The notes under the pieces are model-generated. The model saw nothing but the letters and a program-made list of their open reading frames with translations. It had not been told where the DNA came from and made no database searches. A stretch of DNA of 14,438 nt, taken from assembly GCA_037178675.1 (NCBI GenBank), contig JAYMGJ010000660.1, positions 1 to 14,438 on the forward strand. Reading direction: 5' to 3'. The DNA is from Scleroderma bovista (lineage: Eukaryota > Basidiomycota > Agaricomycetes > Boletales > Sclerodermataceae). Of the stretch, positions 1-8,261 are shown piece after piece; within the stretch, counting starts at the first letter, position 1, and each line of letters opens with the position of its first letter. A program made the position numbers and the translations under genes.

Positions 1-379
1 TCAAGCGGAGTCTAGCCTGTCTAGCCTTCATATCCCATTGCTTCTGGATGTCAGGAGCCCCCTTGTCCCCTTGCTGCACCAATCTCTAGGTGTAGTATCG
101 CTGTTTCAGTCTCAGTCAACCCAATCCCCGCTTTGACACTTCCTAGGCTTTAGGAAGAGTCCAGACCCCTATCCCCTTCGTCATCTATTACTCCTGTACC
201 CCAGGAGTATCCTGCATCATCGTCTGCATCACCCTGTTGGTGTAGATCCCCTTTCCCCCTCCTCAGCATATCCTCTCTGGACACCGCAGAGGTAAACCAC
301 CACTCGCACTTTTTCGTAGTCCTTTGTTGGTGTTGTGTTTGGGTTATTACTCCAACCCAAATCCACACTTTGACTCACA
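1..379 (-). mobile_element. LTR copy 1 (TGTGAG family), partial, cut by window edge
   Basis: Reverse complement of the segments starting at 4285 and 13460. Read on the minus strand it begins TGTGAGTCAAAG at 379 and matches the other two copies closely for about 320 bp, then diverges in the last 60 bp before the window edge. The TG start and the three copies sharing exactly the same left edge support an LTR end. It sits inside the KDZ gene fragment at 380-907, in the same orientation as that gene. The other LTR end and any target-site duplication lie outside the window. Confidence 0.75.
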
Positions 380-907
380 CCAGTGGAAGGGCCGCAACTT
401 GTGTTCCTTTCTGCAACAGGAACTGCAGAGCAAGGGCTGGTGGATGCATTCGGCGCATCTGTACGTGCCATCTCCTTGACACAACATGCAGACCCTTGGG
501 TGAGGGGGTGCCTCCATGTCCAGAAGGACCTGGAGGTACCTCTGCTTGTATGGCAACCATGCCAATAAGTAACTGTCCTATTATGCCTTCAGGAGGACAT
601 GGCAAGTGCAGGATTCGAATAAATCACACACCTGATTCTTTGACACACCTGTTCTCTTTCGGGGTGGAAGATCATCCATGGAAATGTATGGCTGACCATC
701 ATCTGGAAACAGTTAGGATTGTTCTAATCCTATAGATGCTGACTGGGTCGGAGTGTCATTTGAAGGAGCTTTTCCATGACAGGCCTTCTTTTGGGGTGTT
801 GCCTTCACCATCTTATCAATAGATCCCCTCCTTGATTTGAATGCCTGCCATGTTACATGAACCACCAGAGTAGAGCTACCAGCAGGTTGTATCTTGGACT
901 TTGCCAT
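380..907 (-). pseudogene. KDZ transposon protein, N-terminal CxC2-type cysteine cluster; truncated by an LTR
   Basis: KDZ (Kyakuja-Dileera-Zisupton) transposases of mushrooms commonly begin with a cysteine cluster domain ahead of the catalytic core. Two exons fit: 907-632 (92 codons, from MAKSKIQPAG) and 577-380 (66 codons), joined by a 54-nt GTGTGT...TAG intron, phase 0. Exon 2 reads DSYLLAWLPYKQRYLQVLL, then Cys pairs CMLC and CAEC, then LLCSSCC and an H-x-7-H ending in PFHW. That spacing and the W..YL..LL..EA lead-in are what I know of CxC2 domains. The gene stops being KDZ at the Trp codon (380-382), where the LTR begins. Codon 65 (713-715) is an in-frame TAA, with convincing coding sequence on both sides (SASIGLEQ before, DDGQPY after). 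No catalytic core is present, so this is a dead 5' fragment. The start is the first ATG of the open frame and is less certain than exon 2. Confidence 0.75.
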
Positions 908-1328
908 GAGTGGTATCTGATGAGGAAATCCCTGCACAAAGTCTTTCCACATTGTATCTCACTGAAGCCTCATTGAAACAGCACGGACAGTGATCGGAAA
1001 GGGATCTTTGGATCTGCCGATTTGGATCTAGCTTTTGTAATATGGACTTGAAGATCAGGCACCAATGCAAAAATCCCATATATGGTGGCCACTACTGAAT
1101 TAGATCCTAAGTTAAAGTCCGGAAATAGCTTGTTAGCTGCCGAACAACATAGCCGGCCCCAGAAGTAGCTAGCTCACCAATGGACTTTCCAAAAGAGGTT
1201 GGCGTGGAGGAATTGAACACTAATTGACATGGGAGAAACAATAGCTCGGGAATCCTTCAACAAAGTGTCCGCGACTTCTCTAGCACAGCACCACTCAAAA
1301 AAGTATCTAAGTCTACTCAACATACAGC
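908..1328. promoter_or_regulatory. Divergent intergenic region between KDZ fragment and gene A
   Basis: About 420 bp separate two outward-facing start codons (907 minus, 1329 plus), so both promoters must lie here. I see no clear TATA box, no repeat unit and no convincing coding sequence on either strand. The 25 bases before the gene A ATG are A/C/T-rich, as is usual for fungal 5' leaders. Confidence 0.4.
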
Positions 1329-3722
1329 ATGGCCCGCAGTCGTTCATCCAGCAGATCTATGGAGAATCCTGATACAGAAGATGAGCAAGACCATTCTTCT
1401 GACTCGTCAGGCACAGAGGCACCACAAAATGTGGTAAAAACAAAACTCTGGGATGATGAGGTTGAGGTCCTTGAGGAAGCCTTGGAAGACTGGAAGGCAG
1501 CTGACAGCAACCAAAGGAAAGGTATGAAGAATGCCATGAAGGCAAAAATCAAAAATCTCCCTGCCAATAGCACACTCAAAGGACATGAATGGGAGAAGAA
1601 AAAAAAAGTGCGCCCCATTTCCATAACTTCACATGGACTACTGATGCATCAGTGATATCAGGCAATTAAAAATTGGTTGTATAACCACAGCCGAGCCCAT
1701 GCCCGAAAGGCCCTAGTAAAGTATGGATGTAGGTGGACTGCCAGATCAGTCGTAATGAAGTCGAAGAAAAAAGAAATTGAAGCCAAATTCGAACGGGCCG
1801 GAATTGCCCAAGGAAGCACAGGCATGATTAAAGGCTACCAAAAGGCGGTAGGATGCATCATGGGGAAGCTCACCCAGGAGGAAAGGGATGCTGCGGCAAA
1901 GCAGGCTGATGAATGGAACGAGGAGCAGCCGCCGGCAGAGGTCCAGGCTGAGTAAGTTTGACATGTTATCTCAACAATTATTCATCTGCAAACAGAATGG
2001 CTGAGACAAAAGGCCGACAATATGTCAAACAGTTTGCGCAGGAAATGTGGCAGCAGTGTGGGATGCGGGTGGTTGTGATGGCGGCATGGAAGGGCCGGAA
2101 TGGTCAGCCCATGATGGGAATGTATGTCGCTTCTCACTTGTGGTATTTGTATACTCACATTCACAGGCATGACTTTAATTCAGCATTGGGACAAGGGAAG
2201 ACCTTTGCCGATTGGGATGACATCAAGCACCACTGGGATGCCTATGCACAGCAGGCCATAGGAGGGGAAGAACACGATGATAGCGATGAAGATGCTGGAC
2301 CGATGCTCTGCCAGAAGAAAGGGCAGAAGAGGCCGCAAACTGTTTTACCAACAATGGAAGATGGCACACCAATGATTCCGATCATCCTCGATATGCAAGC
2401 ATTGGAGAGAAAGGATGTTATGAGGACCTTTGTGACATGGCATTATCGTAAGTTCTTCCTTGTAAATAGACGGAGAATTGACCCCTTGCCGCAGGCAAGG
2501 CATGCGGCAAGCCAAGTGCCAGTATTCCTTGGGCTGCCATACATGCAAAGACCGGTATCTACATTTCATCTGTGTACCTGCTGTGGCATTGGGAGTTCAA
2601 AGAGCCGACCCAGCTCACAAATCAGGAAGTTACAAAGGTACTGGAATTCTGGCGTGATAGGCAAGTGACAGATCTGGAAGATGTACTGACATTTCACAAA
2701 TGGAGAGATATGGATGGTGGATTACAAGATCCAGTATCAGATTGTGAGGACTCAGTGGCCGGAATGATAAGTGCAGCAAAGCTGCCCCTGAAAGGTTAGC
2801 TCTGAATACTTTTATCAACTTGTTTTGACTGGTTCAAAGAACCTGCAGCACGAGATGTGGAACTCGCAAGCAGTCGGAAGAGGCGGCGCACAATTGGTAT
2901 GGATCTTTCAACCATGTTATGCAACCATTGACATGCATAAAAGAAGAGGCCCCAGAGGAGAGGGAGTCCAGTGCAACAAACAAAAACCAATGCTGGTCAA
3001 ACCAGGAGGATGGTACGCCCCATCCGTATTCCAAGCATTTGATCCTCCTACATTTGGAACATCCCTGTCAGCAAGCCATACAACGCCCATTGAACAGCCT
3101 GGTCAGTTCCTTTGAATATTTTTGTTGTCAGAATATGAAGTTTATATATAGAGGATGACTCAGATGGACATAATGCTAAGGAAAATGGTGTGTGGGGCTT
3201 GGTTTTGTTATGCCGGTGGGACCATCTTGACGAAGAGCATCAGCGGCACTAACGGCACAGCAGCCGGCCGAACCTAAACAGCAAGGTGGGTATTGGTCTC
3301 AATTACTTGGAAATGGCACGTATTCTCATATAAGAAAAAGCACATATGGATCCCGGCAACGTCAATGCTAATGGACCGATGAAGCCAAAGCCCCGGGTTA
3401 AAAAGAACACAGCCGATGTGCCGGTGGAATGTAAGTTTGCCTATTTCAATATCCATTTGAGCAATTCCGACAAATGATAGTTGGTGAATTAACTATGCAT
3501 TCCATTGGCAACACAAATGGGATGGAGGGTGGTCGATCAGGGGATGATGATGCCACACACTCTGGAGGCAAGGGGAAGCGGGCTGCCAGCACACGCTGGA
3601 TTGCCAGGGCTCAACATGTCAATGCTGTTGCCGGGCCTAGTCAACCGGAACGGCAAAGAAGGCGGCCAAAGCGGCCCGATGCTGATGTCCCTATGCCCAG
3701 CCCAAAGAGACGCTGCAAATAA
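1329..3722 (+). CDS. Gene A: intact 11-exon protein, HTH-like N-terminus, basic C-terminal tail, function unknown
   Basis: Proposed exons: 1329-1607, 1662-1951, 1996-2121, 2167-2447, 2495-2794, 2840-2896, 2944 or 2949-3101, 3152 or 3154-3187, 3238-3285, 3335-3430, 3481-3722. All ten introns are GT-AG, 44-54 nt, and every phase closes, giving 635-636 residues. Residues 37-105 (LWDDEVEVLEEALEDW ... AIKNWLYNHSR) look like a Myb/trihelix or homeodomain-type helix-turn-helix; this is by eye. Next come FAQEMWQQCGMRVVVMAAWK, HDFNSALGQG, an acidic stretch, CGKPSASIPW, and a Trp-rich segment (LLWHWEFKEP, EFWRDRQV). Exon 6 ends in SRKRRRT, and the protein ends in QRRRPKRPDADVPMPSPKRR plus two residues, a bipartite-type nuclear signal. 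I believe related sequences are scattered in many copies through mushroom genomes without a named domain; that is memory, not a search. A nuclear DNA-binding role is inference. The gene is divergent from KDZ and tail-to-tail with gene D. The frame of exon 7 is ambiguous. Confidence 0.8.
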
Positions 3723-3802
3723 TATACTTGTAGAATAATGCTATTGTCAAATCTGCCATGTCTTGTGCCGAAAGATTTTATTGCCGCACTACTGTAACAA
3801 AA

Positions 3803-4284
3803 CTACAGCTTGGAGGGATCTAATACTACCACATCCTCAGGGTGATCGGACTCAATTATGTCACCATTCTCGCCAAGTCGGGCTGACCTAGCCAACATAT
3901 CCCGCACATTTGCCAACATCACTCTCACGGCACATTTCCAATCTCCACAACCTGGCGGTGTCGAGCAACGTGTTTGCATAATGAATGTAGGCCGCGATCA
4001 TAGGGTGATCAAGGCCGGCATCAAGTGGGAGTAGGTCGGGCAAGTTCCTAGGAGGGACGGATGTAGCAACTTGCCTTGCAGAGGCCACTAGATGACAACT
4101 GATCAACTGATACTATGGATCAAGCCCAAGAGAGACTTACATGAAAGCACATCACTCTGGAATGGATCCAAATGCTCATGCAATGCATTAATCCTGTCCA
4201 CCATCTCAAAATATTCCACTGGATGATTGTTAAATACACATAATTCCTGCAGTAATACTGACTTACCATCCTCTGCATGCACGT
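3803..4284 (-). pseudogene. Gene D: 3' part of an unrecognised gene, truncated by LTR copy 2
   Basis: Pieces read on the minus strand: 4284-4267 (...VHAED), a 48-nt intron (GTAAGT...CAG), exon 4218-4141 (VEYFEMVDRINALHEHLDPF), then GTAAGT at 4140 and a last exon from about 4090 or 4074. The last exon begins well in one frame (ASARQVATSVPPRNLPDLLP, then DHPMIAAY). It ends well in the next frame (TPPGCGDWKCAVRVMLANVR, then ARSARLGENGDIIESDHPED and stop TAG at 3803-3805). The second frame has a TGA near 3999-4001, just upstream. A +1 frameshift around 3955-4005 is therefore likely. The 5' part is missing because the LTR starts at 4285. The stop lies 80 bp from the end of gene A. I do not recognise the family. 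Confidence 0.55.
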
Positions 4285-4838
4285 TGTGAGTCAAAGTGTG
4301 GATTTGGGTCAGAGTAATAACCCAAACACAACACCAACAAAGGACTACGAAAAAGTGCGAGTGGTGGTTTACCTCCGCGGTGTCCAGAGAGGATGTGCTG
4401 AGGAGGAGGGAAGGGGATCTACACCAACAGGGTGATGCAGATGATGATGCAGGATACTCCTGGGGTACAGGATTAATAGAAGACGAAGGGGATAGGGGTC
4501 TGGACTCTTCCTAAAGCCTAGGAAGTGTCAAAGCGGGGATTGGGTAGACTGAGACTGAAACAGCGATACTACACCTAGAGATTGGTGCAGCAAAGGGGCA
4601 GGGATGCCTCTGATGTCCAGAGGCGAGGAAGATTGACTGGTATGAAGCCTAGACTCCGCTTGAGCCTAGTATAAAGAATAGATCTTGAATAACTTGGATA
4701 AACTTGACAATATTGAGCCTTTAGACCTTCACTGAAGCCTACAAGGACTCAAAGACTGAAGGGATACTGATTGAGAGAGTCTGAGAGAGGGATAATTTCG
4801 TGCAATTGGGTCCTCCTTCACTGGGCTGAGCCCAGGGG

Positions 4839-4848
4839 TTTAAATACA
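4839..4848 (+). promoter_or_regulatory. TATA-like box in LTR copy 2
   Basis: TTTAAATACA about 555 bp into the LTR, in LTR sense, with an identical copy at 14014-14023. The position would divide a U3 of about 555 bp from the transcribed part. This rests on the word and its position only. Confidence 0.4.
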
Positions 4849-4885
4849 TGGGGGGGCACAGCATTAAAGTACAAAAAGAGAAGGG

Positions 4886-5132
4886 AGTAAGCAGAATTTG
4901 TCAAGGATTGGTAAGGGATTGGTAAGAGCTTTGTAAGGGGTTTGTAAGCGATCAGTAAGCAAGGGATAAGCAGGAATGAGTAAGCATAGGAAGCATGAAT
5001 AAGCTGCTGAGTAAAGGAATGAGTAAGCTGCATGACAAGATTGATTGGTAAGGGAGTGAGTCATCAGCTGAGTAATATACCAAAAATGCAAAAGGGATAG
5101 AGTAATACTGATGACAAGAGAGCATCAGTAAG
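4886..5132 (+). repeat. GTAAG-word cluster in LTR copy 2
   Basis: About ten GTAAG words plus related ATAAG and GTAAA words lie in under 250 bp, separated by short A/G-rich spacers. Several follow GA or CA as (G/C)AGTAAGC. It is an irregular short-period repeat downstream of the TATA-like box, repeated in copy 3 at 14061-14307. Confidence 0.6.
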
Positions 5133-5327
5133 CAAGGGATGAGTCACTGCACAGCAGAAGGAGTCATTGATGCACAGCCTAAGAAGTTTGATGGGAGGCT
5201 GTGTACCATCAGGAATTTGATGGGACAACAATGGGGAAGATCTGGGATTAATAGGGGGATTGATCCGAGACAAAACAGCCACAAGAAGGGTACCAGGGGT
5301 CCAGAGGTCTTTTTGGGGGGTCAGCAT

Positions 5328-5458
5328 ACACTAAAGTATAGTGCATGTGTTCTAGCACCGCTGAAGCGCAACCATGGGCTCCCTTGACGAGCTCTCTTCT
5401 GGGAAAGAACGAGAGAGGGTTCTTCTTCCTAATAGCACTATAAAGTGGGGGGAATAAC
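5328..5458 (+). mobile_element. Remnant of LTR-retrotransposon internal 3' end with polypurine tract
   Basis: The 131 bp just left of the LTR at 5459 end in a G-rich run (aaagtggggggaa, 5441-5454), as expected of the polypurine tract before a 3' LTR. An open stretch on the plus strand (MGSLDELSSGKERERVLLPN, then STIKWGE and a stop at 5455-5457) could be the last codons of pol, but I cannot identify an integrase motif. Everything upstream has been replaced by LTR copy 2. Confidence 0.4.
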
Positions 5459-6149
5459 TGTCATGGTGCTGGGGGACGTCGTCTGAAAGTAGGGAAGCGG
5501 ATAGAGTATTGAATTCGACGCATCTGTTACGACCATGTCCAACTCCGGACCATATCCGGTTACTCCGGTCACATCGCAGGCCTACAGCTCAACTCCGGTC
5601 GTTCTCAGTTACTCCGGTCAACGGTCGCGCAGATAACCTTCCGCTAACTACGACCCTTGGTCTATACTCCATTCGCTCTTCCTCGCCGTCTACCCTGCCT
5701 TGACGTGAGTTCTCCGTGAACTCGATATATCCTATACCTTGTAGCTTTTTCACCGGACCTGATTTATTTTACCCGGTCCTGACTTTATTTTCACCGGACC
5801 TGACCTAGTCCTAACTCTGGTCGTCCCTTGTCCGCTATTAGGTTGTTTACTTGTCACCGTATGTACTCGACCCTAGTTTTTACTTAGTATAAGTACCCTC
5901 TAGTTTACCTTGTATACCTCAGTCTGAAATCATCTAAGTCACTACTCCTGATCCTCTGTCCGTCTCCGTCTCTATCTCTGTCTGACCGGAACCTACGCAA
6001 GGGATCAACGCTTGCCGTCCTTGTCGTTGAATCCAAACAGTCGCAACTCCGGCCCGGGCTAACCTCTGCCCAAACCTCTGACCTCCCCTCTCGTCCGCTT
6101 TCGTCCGGACTTGACCGGACCCCCTACCGGAGTAGACCCGGACTTGACA
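5459..6149 (+). mobile_element. LTR of a second family (TGTCA...TGACA), 691 bp
   Basis: Begins TGTCATGG after a polypurine tract and ends GACTTGACA, with a perfect 5-bp terminal inverted pair TGTCA/TGACA. A TATA box (TATAAGTA, 5888-5895) followed by CT-rich sequence fits U3-R-U5 order on the plus strand. Short CCGGAC/TCCGGT words recur throughout. The flanks ataac and atcca do not match, so no target-site duplication is visible; with the tract on its left this is best read as a surviving 3' LTR. The last 167 bp recur inverted at 10948-11114. Confidence 0.65.
5888..5895 (+). promoter_or_regulatory. TATA box in the 5459-6149 LTR
   Basis: TATAAGTA about 430 bp into the LTR, in LTR sense. The LTR at 13041-13458 has a TATA word in the corresponding setting on its own sense strand. 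Confidence 0.4.
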
Positions 6150-6481
6150 ATCCAGGGAAGTGAGACGAACGACAGAGGAAGATGGACATGGCAAGTATCT
6201 GGGAGGAAGGGACCATAGGCTGAGGGCTCAGGGGACACAGAGACGACCAGAGAAGACTTCTCAAGCTTGACAATAGACCTAAGATGACCAAAGTACATCC
6301 TTGACGCAGGACTGACAAGGAGAACGCGCTGACCGAGAACGAGAGGGACTGAGGGAGCAGGCTGGGAAGATATGTGCCAGGCAGTGCACAGGAACTCTGG
6401 GAGAGGCTGTCCTAAGAGCAGGACATAGTGGAGATCTGCAACAATAGCGGAGAAATGATCCAGAGAAAATACGGACTCCAT
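6150..6481 (-). pseudogene. Gene E: possible N-terminal fragment, cut by an LTR
   Basis: An open frame starts at ATG 6481 (MESVFSLDHFSAIVADLHYV) and stays open for about 110 codons until it enters the LTR at 6149. The ATG follows a C/T-rich leader ending CACTCACT, which resembles a fungal 5' UTR. I see no domain, signal peptide or intron, and the C/T-rich composition alone could keep the frame open. If real, it is a third gene in the window truncated at an LTR edge. Confidence 0.3.
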
Positions 6482-6981
6482 AGTGAGTGATGAAGCGAAC
6501 GTCTGGATTGTGGGGGGAATATCTCCGTGGGAAATGAACGGATTTGCGTCGGAAATTGACAGGCAGATAGACCACGCTCTAGGCTTTCTGACGGTATAGT
6601 CACGTGCCTGATAGCTTCAGAAACGACGGAGCTATTCAAAATATCGGAATGCCGGCACTGGGCGCCTAAAAATGACATTTGGGCGCTAAAAATCATTTCT
6701 TCTCTTTCTCCTTCGTTTCTCCATCAATTCTTCGGCTTCTTTGATCGTTCTGGTATGGGAGTTGGACTGCAGATGTGTGCATTCCTTTCTCATACTGAAA
6801 TGATCATCAATCCTTGGATTCTTCTGCTTCCTGGCGGTTCTCGTGCGATAGATGACTGTCTGCATTGGCATTCATCTCTTGCATCAGGATAGTCGTCTTG
6901 TGCGATAGATGGCTACGATGAGGGTCCGTCGTGCTTATCCTTCCCATAAGGATCATTCAATATAGGCGTTATCTTCCATGT
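6482..6981. other. Intergenic region between gene E fragment and gene C
   Basis: It holds a direct repeat at 6660-6698 and, on the minus strand, possible decayed coding sequence downstream of gene C. One stretch (NDPYGKDKHDGPSS, a stop, then PSIAQDDYPDARDE) lies near 6965-6870. Another ends in ELMEKRRRKRRNDF at 6686. These may be lost 3' exons of gene C, but no splice path joins them cleanly. The word catctatcgcac occurs twice on the minus strand (around 6912 and 6855). Confidence 0.3.
6660..6698. repeat. Two-copy direct repeat with GCGC core
   Basis: gggcgcctaaaaatgacatt (from 6660) is followed directly by gggcgctaaaaatcattt (6681-6698). On the minus strand both copies read as A/T-rich TTTTTAG(G)CGCCC words about 180-220 bp upstream of the possible gene E start, so they could be promoter elements. 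Confidence 0.5.
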
Positions 6982-7818
6982 TCACTGTACCAAACCTGTT
7001 TGGTGCGTGACAACGTGTTCCCGGAATCGTGCATGCGATCCAGATACAGCCTCAGGAGATGATTCTGCCTCCATTGGGGAGGTGGGAATCTGCTGGCTTG
7101 ATGCCGGGCTGGATGGTGATGCCAGGAGCGATGGCGATGCCGGGCTGGATGGTGATGCTGGGCTGGACGGTGATGCCAGGACTGAGGATGCCGGCATTGA
7201 TGGGGATGACATCCCAATACGTGGCACGTGCACTGGAGAGGGTGGGATCCATGTGGCCATCGTGGGGGATGGCGACAGTGGCATCCATGCTTGCGGTTGG
7301 GTGCCTTGGGATGATGGCCAAACCAATGGGGTAGCTGGCATTGCTGCTGGGGGTGGCATTGATGCCTGCGACCGAATGGTGAGGGTAGACGGCACATTGG
7401 ATGAACTGGCAGCGATTGGAGGCGACGGTGGCATCCAAGCCTGGGATCTAGTCGTGGGGGTTGCTGCACGCATCTCGTGTGCTGAAGGGCCAGGGAGGTT
7501 GATCGGAGCTGATTGCGAGGGGGCCGGCAACTGATTGTTTGCCGCTGTTGCTTGTCTGTTGCTGTCCCCAGACATTGCATCGTTGTTCCTCACAGACACA
7601 TTTGTTTCACCTGTGCGCATCCCGTGGCATGGGGGAGAGGGTGGCATCCAGTCCATGCTTGATGGCAGGCGTTCATTGACAATGGATGGAGGCGTGTGCC
7701 ACACTGGCAGTGCAGGAATGGCTGATAACGATGTCATGCAGATCAGCTCAGAGGAGAGAAATTACTCACTCAATTTCCGCGGACTTGCGCTATCAAATCT
7801 GACAGACTTAGGTGGCAT
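6982..7818 (-). CDS. Gene C: Pro/Ser/Ala-rich low-complexity protein
   Basis: Exon 1 is 7818-7770 (MPPKSVRFDSASPRKL). A 48-nt GTGAGT...CAG intron (7722-7769) and exon 2 7721-6982 follow; the phases close on 262 residues. There is no signal peptide, membrane segment or recognisable domain. A motif like (S/P)QAWMPPSPP recurs at least four times (MDWMPPSPP, SQAWMPPSPP, SQASMPPPAA, PQAWMPLSPS). Near the C-terminus a six-residue unit SSPASP repeats about five times, encoded by an 18-bp minisatellite (7100-7189). The small basic first exon and intron support a real gene, but composition this biased can stay open by chance: the opposite strand is open from 7007 to 7534. The true 3' end may lie further left. 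Confidence 0.55.
7100..7189. repeat. 18-bp minisatellite inside gene C
   Basis: Four to five head-to-tail copies of gatgccgggctggatggt with a few substitutions. The period is a multiple of three, so copy-number change would keep gene C in frame. It encodes the SSPASP repeats on the minus strand. Confidence 0.75.
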
Positions 7819-8096
7819 AGCAGTAGCAAAGATGCAAGTTGACAAGATGGAATTGACATGGAATGGAAATCACAATTGAATGATTATATAATAATGGTTT
7901 CCATATATAGTTCATTTATCTCACCACTGGAAAGATTTGCTGATAGTGTGTTGTGCCAAAGGTATCGGCAAGTGCCGATGTTATACAAGTGCTGATGGTA
8001 TTACAAATGTATGTCCTGCCGCCGGGGTGTGTGCCGATTGTCTACCGTATGCATGTTCCAATGGAATGCTGTGCTGATTACAGTATGTTACCTCAA

Positions 8097-8211
8097 TCAA
8101 CACCTAATGCCGCCATCCACGGCAATTATAGATACTCTTGCTATTTATGTATATCAGTAACATCGAAGAATTACTGCAAAGGTAAATCTTGCATTTGCTG
8201 GCGAAAGATTG
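8097..8211. repeat. Duplicated noncoding block, copy 1
   Basis: Shares atgccgccat...ggcaattatag, atgtatatcagtaa and caggtaaat-like segments, in the same order, with 8578-8716. The second copy has an extra stretch in the middle. Read by eye. Confidence 0.6.
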
Positions 8212-8261
8212 GGATAGTATCATGTACATAGTGCCAATAGTGTGCTGTGTCACAAGTGTGA

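Larger units (their letters stand above)
4285..5327 (+). mobile_element. LTR copy 2 (TGTGAG family), right end uncertain
   Basis: Starts TGTGAGTCAAAG like copies 1 and 3. It aligns without a gap to 13460-14438 over at least 979 bp (constant offset 9175). The right end is not fixed, because copy 3 runs out of the window at the equivalent of 5263. The nearest plausible end with matching termini (TGT...ACA) is the word CAGCATACA ending at 5327. I found no target-site duplication for that choice (left flank cacgt, right flank ctaaa). A TATA-like box lies at 4839-4848, and GTAAG words fill 4886-5130. No gag or pol coding sequence belongs to it here. Confidence 0.65.

Noticed and set aside
4296..4514. 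72-residue open frame present in all three TGTGAG LTR copies (also 150-368 minus and 13471-13689)
   Set aside because: It has no ATG at its 5' end, and most of the base differences between copies change the residue, so there is no sign of protein-level selection. It stays open because the copies differ by substitutions only.
4818..5091. Minus-strand Tyr/Leu/Ser-rich frames
   Set aside because: Translation of the GTAAG array on the opposite strand; low complexity with no gene structure.
5459..5480. TGGTGCTGGGGGACG as a primer-binding site after LTR copy 2
   Set aside because: The TGTCA just before it pairs with TGACA at 6149 as LTR ends, and a purine tract precedes it, so it is better read as the start of a 3' LTR.
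5509..5703. Short plus-strand frames in the CCGG-rich segment as a gag start
   Set aside because: They lie wholly within the 5459-6149 LTR and end after a few dozen codons.
7007..7534. Plus-strand 175-codon frame with AGLDGD repeats
   Set aside because: Shadow of gene C; the minus strand has the spliced start and better termini.
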